A stretch of 64,000 bases of DNA from Paenibacillus polymyxa M1. GTDB taxonomy: Bacteria; Bacillota; Bacilli; Paenibacillales; Paenibacillaceae. The stretch is from positions 5,031,001 through 5,095,000 of the forward strand of contig NC_017542.1 in assembly GCF_000237325.1 (NCBI RefSeq), in the 5' to 3' direction. This document shows, piece by piece, positions 7,637-17,236 of this stretch (position 1 is the stretch's first letter; every line of letters begins with the position of its first letter). The notes beneath the pieces were generated by a model. The model ran no database searches and was not told where the DNA came from. It was given only the letters and a program-made list of their open reading frames with translations. A program made the position numbers and the translations under genes.

Positions 7637-9226
7637 TTATTTGTTCACCAATTGCAGAATCCAATCTTTTATATCTACAATTCGCAGAGTTTTGGGCCGT
7701 GTATTCGTTCCAGAAATAATTAGTGGAACAAGGGAATCTTTTTCGTGCAGCGATCCATGGGCTCCCCCTCCGATGTGGGTAGGGGAACTTTCGCTGACGA
7801 GTTCGTATCCCGGTTGGACCGTGACGACAACATATCTTCCCTCATGCGAATTCATTGCCCCGTGTAGCCTCGCCAAAATATCTGGATATTTTCCATATTT
7901 GATCCGGTTATTATTTACCGTAATATCCACAAGGTCCTCTTCGCCCGATAATGTCCACGATTGTCCATATTCATCCATATATTTTCCACCGGGACGATAA
8001 GAAAACAATTTACCCTTTTTGCCTTTTGTAACATGAATATGGTTTGTACCATCTTTCATAGCGATAATGTCGAGCTTGTTCTCCTTTTGTAAAGACTTCA
8101 CCACATCGGATAACTCTACGTTATCGTTTATTGCATAGATATAGGCCATCCGTTCATTAGCGGCAATCACGATCTGGTCATCACTTCTTACGGGTTGATT
8201 TAATTTTGCAATACGGTAATGGCTTAAAAGAGACCTTAAATCAACAGTCGCTGCCTGTCGATCATCATATACAGCGCTTTGCGCACTGTCGCCCATGACA
8301 ATCCATATCGCACTGTTTACAGCCTCTTCCCACGAACCGTATGCGTTCAACACAGCTTGCAGTGCTTGGTCCGCTTTTTCAATTCCCTTTAGTTGAGTGG
8401 GACCCTTTCTATGCGCCAAATTATCATTCTCTGGGAAGTAGGCGATAGTTACATCTGGAAGTTTTTTCTGGCTGATTAAAAAAGCGGTATCCTTTGCGGA
8501 AAATTCGTTGTTCATCCCAAATTTTTTCCACACAGGAGTGTTCCAGCTATTTTTCGGATTCAATTGTGCCAGAGCTGCATAGGATAACCATTTAGGTCCT
8601 GTGACTATCATTTTTTCTGGTACTCTACTGCTATTCGCTATGAAGTCAGGTACTTTGAGGGCATGTTTCGTTCTTCCTCTAAAAACAATAGCATTGATGG
8701 ACGCGGATTCTTCCCCTTTGTCAGCCAATTCCTCATGGATGGTTTTTGTTTTTTTGTTCAGATGAACTTGGTTTAATTGGTAAATGGCATCTAAAAATAC
8801 TTGCAGTTGGTCTATCTTTAGGGCTTCCTTGGCACCATTTCCGTAGAAAATCATGCGTTTCCTTGAGTCGCTGTACCACACAAGTCCGGGCACATGATGT
8901 TGGTCTGCATACGTCCCCGTTAATAAGGTACTGTCGATGGTCACAGACATCGTGGGAAATGAACTCACTACATGTGGGAAATATTTCCCTTGATGAAGGA
9001 GATATTGCATTGCCGGAGCACGGCCTTCTTGAATCGCATCCTGCAAAGGCTTATCCATTAAAGAATCAATCATGATGAATATGACCGGTTTGGCCTTATT
9101 ATTCACTGGGATATGGGACTTGATGCTTTGTTGATTTAGCTGTTGACTGGAGTCCGCCCTGCAACCGACGATTAGTAAACTTAAACTTAGCACTAGTACA
9201 ATCGTGATTTTATACTTTATTCCCAT
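7637..9226 (-). CDS. Alkaline-phosphatase-superfamily lipoprotein (type I phosphodiesterase/nucleotide pyrophosphatase-like)
   Basis: About 529 aa from MGIKYKI, chosen because AAAGGGA precedes it; an in-frame ATG 9 codons upstream lacks this. A lipoprotein signal peptide ends LLIVGC-RADS. The catalytic domain shows IFIMIDSL (first metal ligands), a nucleophile-type Thr in SSFPTMSVTID, the ligand pair PENDNLAH, VMGDSAQS and late HIGGGAHGS. It should hydrolyse phosphodiesters or phosphate esters outside the membrane. In classic NPP enzymes the VMGDSAQS position is DHG; here the His is Ser, as far as I can align by eye. No clear operon partner. Substrate unknown. Confidence 0.8.
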   Translation of the reverse strand: MGIKYKITIVLVLSLSLLIVGCRADSSQQLNQQSIKSHIPVNNKAKPVIFIMIDSLMDKPLQDAIQEGRAPAMQYLLHQGKYFPHVVSSFPTMSVTIDSTLLTGTYADQHHVPGLVWYSDSRKRMIFYGNGAKEALKIDQLQVFLDAIYQLNQVHLNKKTKTIHEELADKGEESASINAIVFRGRTKHALKVPDFIANSSRVPEKMIVTGPKWLSYAALAQLNPKNSWNTPVWKKFGMNNEFSAKDTAFLISQKKLPDVTIAYFPENDNLAHRKGPTQLKGIEKADQALQAVLNAYGSWEEAVNSAIWIVMGDSAQSAVYDDRQAATVDLRSLLSHYRIAKLNQPVRSDDQIVIAANERMAYIYAINDNVELSDVVKSLQKENKLDIIAMKDGTNHIHVTKGKKGKLFSYRPGGKYMDEYGQSWTLSGEEDLVDITVNNNRIKYGKYPDILARLHGAMNSHEGRYVVVTVQPGYELVSESSPTHIGGGAHGSLHEKDSLVPLIISGTNTRPKTLRIVDIKDWILQLVNK

Positions 9227-9375
9227 TTGTGTATCCCTTTCTTTGAAAAACACAATTCCCTTGATTTTTTTATTTTTGCTTACACTAAAAAAAATTATTC
9301 CGAAATGAATTTTTTTAATCTAATATGCCAAATTACTTCTAGTGACTCGAATAATTAGAAAGCTGGTGAACTCCC

Positions 9376-10029
9376 ATTAACATCCCGTTCTCACCTAGAC
9401 TGTATCATTGGTTTGTCCGTCCAAAGTGGTTTACTAAAAAATATATCCATGATCATGTGCATTCCCATTTTTCCTTTGATAGCCAAACTGTACTGGATTT
9501 TGGCTGTGGTACTGGGGCAAATTGCTCCATGTTTAACCCGTTGTATTATGTTGGAATTGATCCTGACGCCCAACGAATTGATTATGCAAAGCGATTATAT
9601 AGCCACCATGCATTTCAAGTATTTAATAGTAATAATTTACCATTTGATAATGAGTCGTTCGACTACATACTTATTATCGCTGTATTACACCACATTTCTT
9701 CGGATGAAATATCTAGCTACATGAAGGAATTCCAAAGAATCCTAAAGCCTAACGGAACCATTGTCATTATGGAACCATGTTTATCCAAGAAAAAACCGCT
9801 ATGTAACTGGTTTATGAAATGGTACGACAACGGAGAGTATATTCGTAATGAAAAAGAATATATTCAATTGTTTAGAGATCAGGATTATGATTGTAGGGTC
9901 TTAAAACGATTCCGAAAATGTTTTTTATATCACGAGTTGTTTTTTTCAGTAAAACCAAAATCTTTAATGGGAGGGGAAAATAACAATGACTACTACAAGC
10001 ATAAACGGATACTCGATGCACTATATTGA
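9376..10029 (+). CDS. Class I SAM-dependent methyltransferase, start uncertain (ATT or internal GTG)
   Basis: Motif I is TVLDFGCGTGANC, followed by YVGIDPDAQRIDYAK (acidic loop), LPFDNESFDYILIIAVLHHI (motif II) and RILKPNGTIVIMEP (motif III): a Methyltransf_11-type domain. The first standard in-frame start is GTG 9457, but protein-like sequence continues upstream in frame (NIPFSPRLYHWFVRPKWFTK) to ATT 9376, which has GGTGA 6 nt before it. Either ATT is used or the original ATG mutated and a shortened form starts at 9457. The 3' end overlaps the next gene by 44 bp, and the last ~15 residues look like read-through past the usual end. It forms a row with a hydrolase and an MFS exporter. Substrate unknown. 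Confidence 0.75.
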   Translation: MNIPFSPRLYHWFVRPKWFTKKYIHDHVHSHFSFDSQTVLDFGCGTGANCSMFNPLYYVGIDPDAQRIDYAKRLYSHHAFQVFNSNNLPFDNESFDYILIIAVLHHISSDEISSYMKEFQRILKPNGTIVIMEPCLSKKKPLCNWFMKWYDNGEYIRNEKEYIQLFRDQDYDCRVLKRFRKCFLYHELFFSVKPKSLMGGENNNDYYKHKRILDALY

Positions 10030-10768
10030 TTCCGGTGAAGGAATGACCATCCTATTTATCCACCCTCCAGTACTCACAAGTTTAAATTTCACATACCAAA
10101 TCCAAGGACTATCGCCCGATTTTCGAACTGTAGCTTTTGATATCAGAGGACACGGTAAAAGTCAGCCTTCCGAACAAACGGTTACTTACCCTCTCATCGC
10201 CCAGGATATTAAGCATTTGATGGATCGGTTGAGCTTAGATAAAGTATTTTTGTGTGGATATTCTACCGGTGGCTCGATAGTACTTGAATTCCTCCTGACT
10301 TATCCAGATCGGGCATGGGGAGGCATTGTTATTAGTGGAATGTCGGAAGTAAACGATTGGCGCCTAAGAAACAAAATTTCTTGGGGCACTGCTCTTTCCA
10401 AAATCGGCGCAGTCGGTACGATTGCGCTTTCGATTGCTTGGTCACAAACGAAACAGCTATCTTTGTTCCGTAAGTTATTCAACGATGCGAAGCAGAGCCA
10501 TCCCGGGAATGTCGAACAATATTATCGTTACAGCTTGAAGTATAACTGTACCTCACGGCTCGGGGAAATCCATCTTCCTGTCCTGCTCGTTTATGGTGAA
10601 GAGGATAAACACTTTCATCCTTATGCCAACATATTGCATCAGCAATTACCGAAGAGTGAGCTTGTTTTCATTAAAAAAGCCGATCACCGCCTCCCTACGA
10701 AGGCCGCTGGAACATTGAATGAACTGATCAAGCAGTTCATAGATCGCTTTAGTGAAAATAACTTATAA
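9986..10768 (+). CDS. Alpha/beta-fold hydrolase
   Basis: 260 aa. Family marks: FIHPPVLTS (oxyanion loop region), DIRGHGKSQPS, nucleophile elbow LCGYSTGGS (Ser), acid in YGEEDKHFHP (Asp) and the His in KKADHRLP. GGAGGGG precedes the ATG at 9986. It overlaps the methyltransferase gene, so the two are translated together. Sequence alone does not tell esterase from C-C hydrolase or haloperoxidase-like enzymes. Confidence 0.88.
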   Translation: MTTTSINGYSMHYIDSGEGMTILFIHPPVLTSLNFTYQIQGLSPDFRTVAFDIRGHGKSQPSEQTVTYPLIAQDIKHLMDRLSLDKVFLCGYSTGGSIVLEFLLTYPDRAWGGIVISGMSEVNDWRLRNKISWGTALSKIGAVGTIALSIAWSQTKQLSLFRKLFNDAKQSHPGNVEQYYRYSLKYNCTSRLGEIHLPVLLVYGEEDKHFHPYANILHQQLPKSELVFIKKADHRLPTKAAGTLNELIKQFIDRFSENNL

Positions 10769-10873
10769 TATTTTATACAATGTAAATATACAAATTATGC
10801 TAAAGTCATATATAGTTTTGGTTGGATAGGTATGTAAGTTCTGCTTCTAAATCTAAAGGGGTGTAAAAATGAA

Positions 10874-12100
10874 ATGCTAAAGCGTATTCAAAATCTTTTC
10901 TTTATCCCTAACTACCCGCTATTTATGATCTGTATGTTATTGCAAGGTATGGCTATTTCTATAAGTGCACCTTTTTTAGCTGTATATTTTACAAGTACAC
11001 TTGGCGTATCTGTGGGAACCTTTGGTTTGTTTACAGCGGTGACTTTGATTTGTGGTATATGGATAAGCTCCCTTATTGCCGAACGCTCCGATACCGGGTT
11101 AGATCGCAAACAAATTTTAGTGATTTGTACGTTATTTAATGCTGTAGCCTTTGCTGGATATCTTGTAATCCAAAATTTTTATGTACTTTTTATTTATATG
11201 ACTGTCTTTACGGCAATTGGCGCCCCTGGGATGCCGCAGTTATTTGCCAGTGCACGTGAAGCGGTAGATCGCAGTAAATCTGCGGATCATGCCTTTGCGA
11301 ATTCAACGCTTCGTTCTATGTTTTCTCTTGGCTTTATTACCGGACCGCTCTTTGGTTCCTTCTTGATTGCACATACGGGCTTTAAAGGTATTTTTGTCGG
11401 TACGACCTCTATTTTTGTACTTATTGCCGTTCTTCTATTCTTTTTTATCAAGCAGCCTCCTGTTCAAGCTAAAAATAAGGATCAACTTTCACTTCATCAC
11501 ATTACATTACATAAAAATATTAAAATTCTGATTCCTTTTCTAGTTCTTACTCTGCTTTATACGTCTCACTGGATGAATAGTTTGAACATTTCCTTGTTCA
11601 TCATCCACAATTTAAAAGGTGACACGAATGACGTTGCCCTAGTATCCAGTATTTGCGCAATCTTAGAGATACCCTTGATGCTCATGCTGGGCGTACTAGC
11701 GGCCAAATACTCCAACCGTTTGCTTATATTTTTAGGGGCTCTAACAGGCGTTGTCTATTATCTCCTCGTCCTTATGTCTACGGAGATGTGGCAGCTATTC
11801 GTGGGACAGCTTCTTCTAGCCTTCTTTGTTGCAGTGATATCAGCCATTGGTATCAGCTACATGCAGGATTTATTGCCATCTCTGCCCGGATATGCCTCGA
11901 CACTGTATTCCAATGCGACAACGATCGGAAGACTGGCGGGGAGCTTGATGGGCGGATTGTTCGCTCAATGGATGGGTTATCGAAACTCCTATTGGGTATG
12001 CTTATTCCTGATCCTCTGTTGCCTTGGTCTGCTCGCGATTTCAAAAAAATTAGAGTTTCACAACTCGGCTGCTCTACAAGAAAGAAATCACAGTCTATAG
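10874..12100 (+). CDS. MFS transporter, sugar-efflux (SetA/SotA)-like
   Basis: 408 aa with about 12 hydrophobic segments and the MFS layout of two six-helix halves. It shows a loop after TM2 with AERSDTGLDRK, REAVDRSKSADHAFANSTLRSMFSLGF and TGPLFGSFLIAHTG, the pattern of the SetA/SotA sugar-efflux exporters. The start ATG is preceded by AAGGGG. A second ATG 5 nt earlier in another frame gives only M-K-C-stop. It is 105 bp downstream of the hydrolase, perhaps one transcription unit. Substrate unknown. A strong terminator follows. Confidence 0.85.
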   Translation: MLKRIQNLFFIPNYPLFMICMLLQGMAISISAPFLAVYFTSTLGVSVGTFGLFTAVTLICGIWISSLIAERSDTGLDRKQILVICTLFNAVAFAGYLVIQNFYVLFIYMTVFTAIGAPGMPQLFASAREAVDRSKSADHAFANSTLRSMFSLGFITGPLFGSFLIAHTGFKGIFVGTTSIFVLIAVLLFFFIKQPPVQAKNKDQLSLHHITLHKNIKILIPFLVLTLLYTSHWMNSLNISLFIIHNLKGDTNDVALVSSICAILEIPLMLMLGVLAAKYSNRLLIFLGALTGVVYYLLVLMSTEMWQLFVGQLLLAFFVAVISAIGISYMQDLLPSLPGYASTLYSNATTIGRLAGSLMGGLFAQWMGYRNSYWVCLFLILCCLGLLAISKKLEFHNSAALQERNHSL

Positions 12101-12114
12101 GACAGCACCAATAC

Positions 12115-12172
12115 AAAAAGCAGCACGTAATCTGGACGAGAACCTGAAGTCCGTTTACGTGCTGCTTTGTTA
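12115..12172. terminator. Terminator between converging MFS and glycosyltransferase genes
   Basis: AAAGCAGCACGTAA pairs perfectly with TTACGTGCTGCTTT and A/T runs flank both sides, so it can stop transcription from either direction. Confidence 0.85.
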
Positions 12173-12246
12173 TGCTATCATGCCATGCATGGTCCAGATT
12201 GGTTACATCGTAAGCCTCCGCACACGCACCCTATTTTTCTCGCATC

Positions 12247-13464
12247 CTATTTTCTTATAGTAGAGAAACGACTCATAATTGCATCAGCCGCATACGTATA
12301 ACCGCCAGCCTGACGTAGTGATTGGCCAATTACATGCGCCTGTTGTTTATAGATGGCTTGATTTAAAACCTCTACCAAAGCAGCTTTTAAGATAGCGGGT
12401 GTAAGCTCATTTTTATTCACAGCAATACCCGCTCCCAGCTCTTGTACCCGATTGGCCACGATCGGTTGATCCGATGTCATGGGAACCAGAACCATCGGCA
12501 CGTTGTAATACAAGGCTTCGCTTGCACTGTTCATTCCCCCATGTGTAATAAAGGCATCTACACGCTGAAGCATTTCCAGCTGCGGAATATAGGGCTTGAT
12601 CATAAAATTGTCCGGGATATTGTCTGCCAATAACTCCATCTCCGCATATTGGCCTGATGAAAGTACAAATTGCACAGGCAAATCGCGAAATGCTTCAAAG
12701 CAAAGCTTGTAAAACTCCAAATCTCTATTAAGAATAGTTCCCAATGATATATAAACAACCTGCGGATACAAAGCACGAAGCTGTTCGAACGGAAAAGAGG
12801 GTGCATCTTTACGAGGTACAATAGATGGACCTGCAAAAATATAACTATCATCCAGCTTTTCAGCTTGCGGTTGAAAATAACGGCTTGTATACACGACCTT
12901 TAGGCTGTGGGAATGTGAATCGAGTTCATCAATAGCGGGGACGGAAACCTGAAACTCCTCAGCTAATTGATGTACTACTTTCATGGTGTCATCATAAAGC
13001 TCTCTCACTTTTATGTCATCATCATCCCAGCCTTGATCAGATCCCAGAGGCTCTACGAAAGCAAACGAACAGATCGTGCATACCGCAGGTATTCCCAGCC
13101 TCTCTGCTATAATTTTGCCTCCCCAACCCATCAAATAGTCATAAATCAAATAATCATACTCCTTATTTTCAATTTCTTTCATAACCTTTGGAATAATCGG
13201 TTCAATCAAACCTTTAACGATCATATTCACGAATTGATAATGATGTTTATATTCAGCCGGCTTTAATACAGGATTGTGAATAAATGCATCCGTACTAAAT
13301 GGATAGGTGATCAGGTTTGCTCCCGTTTGTTGAATTCTCGTACCAAATTCCTCTGAACACACATAATCCACTTCTTTACCTCTGTCAACCAGCTGCTTCA
13401 CTAATCCTAAGGACGGATTAACATGGCCTTCAGCAGGCGTGATCATAACCAACACACGTGCCAT
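12247..13464 (-). CDS. GT1 (MGT/YjiC-type) glycosyltransferase, first copy
   Basis: About 405 aa from MARVLVM. GGAGGTGTAGG immediately precedes the ATG at 13464; an upstream in-frame ATG (13494) has no such site. N-terminal acceptor-binding half: ITPAEGHVNPSLGLV. C-terminal NDP-sugar half: VVYISLGTI, then PYIPQLEMLQRVDAFITHGG and MNSASEAL...VPMTSDQP, the macrolide-glycosyltransferase signature. No signal peptide. These enzymes glucosylate small hydrophobic molecules (macrolides, flavonoids) for detoxification or tailoring. A second, divergent-in-sequence homologue lies at 27400-28599. Confidence 0.9.
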   Translation of the reverse strand: MARVLVMITPAEGHVNPSLGLVKQLVDRGKEVDYVCSEEFGTRIQQTGANLITYPFSTDAFIHNPVLKPAEYKHHYQFVNMIVKGLIEPIIPKVMKEIENKEYDYLIYDYLMGWGGKIIAERLGIPAVCTICSFAFVEPLGSDQGWDDDDIKVRELYDDTMKVVHQLAEEFQVSVPAIDELDSHSHSLKVVYTSRYFQPQAEKLDDSYIFAGPSIVPRKDAPSFPFEQLRALYPQVVYISLGTILNRDLEFYKLCFEAFRDLPVQFVLSSGQYAEMELLADNIPDNFMIKPYIPQLEMLQRVDAFITHGGMNSASEALYYNVPMVLVPMTSDQPIVANRVQELGAGIAVNKNELTPAILKAALVEVLNQAIYKQQAHVIGQSLRQAGGYTYAADAIMSRFSTIRK

Positions 13465-13684
13465 CCTACACCTCCAACATAATAATATGTTCAACTAAAA
13501 ATAATTGTAGGTTTTTTCATGATGATTACGAACAAGATGTATATTAGCCTCGAGTTTATTACCACCTGTTATGCGCCTAAAAATACATCTCCTCTTCAAT
13601 ATATAAAATATTTACCATAATAACAAATGGTTTCAATTTTAGATTATGTATGTACCACATCCAAGTTTGCTCACAAACACGCAC
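13465..13684. other. Promoter region of the 12247-13464 glycosyltransferase
   Basis: AT-rich sequence with no gene visible on either strand. It should contain the glycosyltransferase promoter, but no unambiguous -35/-10 pair was picked out. Confidence 0.3.
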
Positions 13685-13723
13685 ATAAGCGGAGGAAACG
13701 CTTAAAGCGTATCCCCCCGCTTA
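13685..13723 (-). terminator. Hairpin after the pectinase gene
   Basis: ATAAGCGG pairs with CCGCTTAT, with an inner ACGCTT/AAGCGT stem. It lies 18-56 bp past the stop of the pectinase gene. There is no strong T run, so this may be a 3'-end stabilising structure. Confidence 0.5.
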
Positions 13724-13740
13724 TCGATTGAACATCAAAT

Positions 13741-16700
13741 TTATAGACGCCAATTCCAATGATCTGTCCCGCTCAGAACAGCTTCAACAGTGTACTGGTT
13801 TGCTTCGTCAGCTGTAAGCTGTTTGGCCCAAGGTACACGCCCGCTACTTCCTGCACCTGGTCCAAAGTTGTCGAATTCTCCAAATCTTGCGGTCTGCTCA
13901 TTGGATTCCTTACCCCAATTGTTCCAACCACCCGGCTTGATATGGTCATCCATATAGGTCTTCAAAAAAGTAACATGAGCGTAAGGACGCCATGGTCGCC
14001 CAAGATCCACCTTGCCTGTCAAGCCAGCTTCGGTTGTCAGACGACACTGAGTAAATACAAAACCTGGCTGGTTCTCTTCTGTTGAAGCTGCGGTTACGTA
14101 TCCGGCACGCAGGCTGTGTATGATCGAATTATCAAACACAGCAGGTGCATTGCCAAATATAAAATCCACACTGCCACTGATGTAGCTGTCCTTAAAATAC
14201 TGTCTGCCACGGTTTACGAGCAAAGTATCCTGTAGGCCGGTAATTTTGACATTATGATACTTGCCACGATCACCTTCGGCATATAACGCTACAGCCTGCA
14301 CCTGCCCGGTCCCTTCTGTGTTGGCGACCGTCACATTTTCCATCACAAAATCAGGACTTTGCACACGCATAGTATAGCTATTGCTCGTTCCTAATTCTTT
14401 CCCGTCCACTATGGTCTTGGCTGTATCATCAAAAGCAATGATCGTTTTGTCCCGATCTTCTCCGATAATGCTCAGATTTTTTTTGGAGGAATTCACCTTT
14501 ATTTTTTCACGGTAGGTACCGTTTTTGAGATGGATAATAGTCCTTGTGTTGCTGTTGTCAGGGACTGCATCAATAGCTGCCTGGAGAGATGTATAGTCAG
14601 CAGGGCCATAGGTCGATACAACCACACTAGTGGGAGAGGTTCCTCCTGAGTCTGTTAGCTTGCGGACCTTAACATTGCTGAATTCCGACGTATTGTAATT
14701 CCATACATCGTTTTGTTGTTTGGATGCATCGGTAGCTAGCCCGAACAGTAAGGGTTGATTCTCTGGAAAGTCCACGACTGCTTCACCCACTTTCTCCCAA
14801 TTTGTTAGACCATCGGCGGATATCCATCCGGTCAGCTTTTGCCCTTGTCTCACCAGACGAACCGAATATGGCGTTGTAATAAATGTTTCCATTGACGCGC
14901 GCTTGGTTTTACCATCTGTTTGATCACGACTAATAAGAGTCCCCTGTTTACCATATTTAACAAATGCTAAAGACATAAAGGCCATTTTTGATCCAGGCTT
15001 CAGTGATTCACGGATCATTACACCTGCTTCGGCATTATCGTCCACAGGAGTAATCTTCTCCACACGGGCTGTAATTTCACCGTCTCCCTCCCATTTCTGA
15101 TAAGCATAATGGAAAAGATCAGCCTGACCGTCAATGTCTCCCGCCGATTTCAGTCGTATGCTGCTGCCGTTTGCATCTTCTTTTAATACCTGAGTATGCC
15201 CTTTGATATAGCCATCGTTGCCCTCAGAGCCAACCTCTTCGCTGAGCCAGCTTCCCGTTGGTACAGTCGTGTTGACGTGGATGGTGACAGGATTGGAAAA
15301 TGCAGCAGTTCCCTTGCGGTCTGTCACCCGTGCAATAATGTAATGGGTGCCGTCCGTCACATGATTCCAGCTGATTTGATAAGGCGCATTCTCTACTTTT
15401 CCAGCAAGTTTGCCGTCAATGATAAATTCAACGTGGGCAATGCCATCTTGGTCCTTGGCCGTTGCAGTTATGGTCGCATCACGTCCGGCTTCCAAAATAT
15501 CGTTATGCTTCAGCGAACGTCCGCCTTCATCCGACACCTGAACGACGGCCTCCGGATTATCTACCTCACTTCCATTGGACAGCTTCTCAATGAGATCATT
15601 TAAATAGACTTCCAGATTCGTATAGCCCTTGGCAAAATGAGCATACTCGCCTGTGCCGGCAAGCTCCTGACCGTTGCGGTCGTCTGCATTTTTGGGGTCC
15701 AGCCCATGGGCACGTTCCCATTCATCCGGCATGCCATCATGATCACTGTCAGTAAGCTCCGTGTTGGTTACGCTATAATCATCGTAAATCCAGCCTGCCT
15801 CACGCGGGGAGTTGATAAACGCACCCGTTCCATTCTTCACATCATTCATAATGCGGGCGTCCACCGCATCTCTTCTTGGCAGCGTGGCTCCTGAACCAGC
15901 AAGCACCTCAGTGTATGCGGTCTGTGCATCTGTCGCTTGATATGGACCATACGCATCCGGTGAAATCCCGTTGTCGTATTCCCCTCTGACTTCAATCGGC
16001 TCTGCCAAACGAGTGGAAGGGTCAATAATCGATCCAATCGATGTTCCAAGCTGCCAGTTGTCCTTAGTAACCGATTCGTTGCCGTACATGTAGTTGCCAC
16101 CAATATAGATGCGTGTTTTATATTTTTTACTTCCCACGTCTACAAAGATTTGACCGCGAACGTCCTTATATGTGTTGGGGCCATACTTATAATAGTTATT
16201 CAGCACATTATACGATCCTTCACCACCGCCATAGGAAGAGAAAAATCCCCAGTTATAAATGACATTATTGGTCATTTCCACAGCGTCGATTTGTTTTTTA
16301 TCGGTTGGGAAACGCGGGTTGCGGCTTGCATTGTGTGCCAACAAGTTATGATGATAGGTGGAATTTCGACCACCCCATATGCCGCCATAGCCGTGGCGAC
16401 CTTTTTGGTGCGTGGTCATTAGCATACTTTCGGACGCAATGGACCATTGTACCGTCGTATTTACGTTATCGTACAGACTCAGCACCTCATCCACAGACCA
16501 GCTAAAGGAACAGTGATCAATCATAATGTTTTTATGATATCTGGATCCTAATGCGTCATCCTCGCTGGGGTAACGGTCGGTTAATCGAAAACGCAGGTAA
16601 CGGAGAATGACGTTATCTGCATCAATCCCTGTTGTGTAATCGCTTACAGTTATACCATCGCCAGGAGCTGTCTGACCCGCAACCGTCAGGTTGTTGCCCA

Positions 16701-17049
16701 GGATTTTAAGTGGCTCCTTAAGATGAATGGTTCCGCCCACCCGGAATACGACCGTCCGATTATCGGAGCTGACCGCTGCACGAAGAGATCCGGGGATCAT
16801 CTGCTCACCTTTGCCGTAATCCTCCAGCGTGGTAACTTCGTAAACTTCACCTCCGCGTCCACCGGTAACATATTTACCGCCACCTTCAGCCCCCGGAAAC
16901 GCCGGAATATTCGTCGCTATTTTTTCGACTTTTGCCATCTCTGTCCCGACCGCAGTCTCTGCTTGAATCAGTGGTGGGCACAAGGTCAACAACAATGAAC
17001 CCACAACCACATTACATAGCACCTTTCTCCATGTACGCTGCTTGCTCAT
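13741..17049 (-). CDS. Secreted bifunctional pectate lyase (PL1-like)-pectin methylesterase (CE8)
   Basis: 1102 aa. The Sec signal peptide ends near PPLIQA-ETAV. Residues ~48-480: pectate-lyase beta helix (FPGAEGGGKYVTGGRGGEVY, GSLRAAVS, IMIDHCSFSWSVDEVLS). At ~435 a calcium-loop motif DSDHDGMPDEWE. Residues ~500-595: Ig-like domain (DQDGIAHVEFIIDGK). Residues ~595-800: a DUF1349-like beta-sandwich (DNAEAGVMIRESL). Residues ~808-1102: CE8 pectinesterase with QAVALY, GLQDTLL, DFIFGN and LGRPW, so all catalytic residues are present. One secreted protein could de-esterify pectin and cut the resulting polygalacturonate. It is divergent from an AraC regulator and probably controlled by it. Domain limits are estimates. 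Confidence 0.9.
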   Translation of the reverse strand: MSKQRTWRKVLCNVVVGSLLLTLCPPLIQAETAVGTEMAKVEKIATNIPAFPGAEGGGKYVTGGRGGEVYEVTTLEDYGKGEQMIPGSLRAAVSSDNRTVVFRVGGTIHLKEPLKILGNNLTVAGQTAPGDGITVSDYTTGIDADNVILRYLRFRLTDRYPSEDDALGSRYHKNIMIDHCSFSWSVDEVLSLYDNVNTTVQWSIASESMLMTTHQKGRHGYGGIWGGRNSTYHHNLLAHNASRNPRFPTDKKQIDAVEMTNNVIYNWGFFSSYGGGEGSYNVLNNYYKYGPNTYKDVRGQIFVDVGSKKYKTRIYIGGNYMYGNESVTKDNWQLGTSIGSIIDPSTRLAEPIEVRGEYDNGISPDAYGPYQATDAQTAYTEVLAGSGATLPRRDAVDARIMNDVKNGTGAFINSPREAGWIYDDYSVTNTELTDSDHDGMPDEWERAHGLDPKNADDRNGQELAGTGEYAHFAKGYTNLEVYLNDLIEKLSNGSEVDNPEAVVQVSDEGGRSLKHNDILEAGRDATITATAKDQDGIAHVEFIIDGKLAGKVENAPYQISWNHVTDGTHYIIARVTDRKGTAAFSNPVTIHVNTTVPTGSWLSEEVGSEGNDGYIKGHTQVLKEDANGSSIRLKSAGDIDGQADLFHYAYQKWEGDGEITARVEKITPVDDNAEAGVMIRESLKPGSKMAFMSLAFVKYGKQGTLISRDQTDGKTKRASMETFITTPYSVRLVRQGQKLTGWISADGLTNWEKVGEAVVDFPENQPLLFGLATDASKQQNDVWNYNTSEFSNVKVRKLTDSGGTSPTSVVVSTYGPADYTSLQAAIDAVPDNSNTRTIIHLKNGTYREKIKVNSSKKNLSIIGEDRDKTIIAFDDTAKTIVDGKELGTSNSYTMRVQSPDFVMENVTVANTEGTGQVQAVALYAEGDRGKYHNVKITGLQDTLLVNRGRQYFKDSYISGSVDFIFGNAPAVFDNSIIHSLRAGYVTAASTEENQPGFVFTQCRLTTEAGLTGKVDLGRPWRPYAHVTFLKTYMDDHIKPGGWNNWGKESNEQTARFGEFDNFGPGAGSSGRVPWAKQLTADEANQYTVEAVLSGTDHWNWRL

Positions 17050-17195
17050 ATTCTGTTTCCTCCCTAAGATTTTCTTTCACACCAGCGCATACTTTTATAA
17101 AAGAATGATCCGAGACGTTCAGAAGTGTTTTCACCTCCTTTCATCAATCTTTTCTGCTTTTACCGTGGGCAGGTGTCATATATACTATAGATATA

Positions 17196-17209
17196 TGAAT
17201 GCGCTTACT
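17196..17209. promoter_or_regulatory. Possible cre (CcpA) site between pectinase and AraC genes
   Basis: TGAATGCGCTTACT matches the cre consensus TGWAANCGNTNWCA at all but two positions. Its place in the divergent promoter region fits carbon-catabolite repression of pectin use. Confidence 0.35.
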
Positions 17210-17236
17210 TATCTTAATTTGCAAAGGAAGAAGCAC

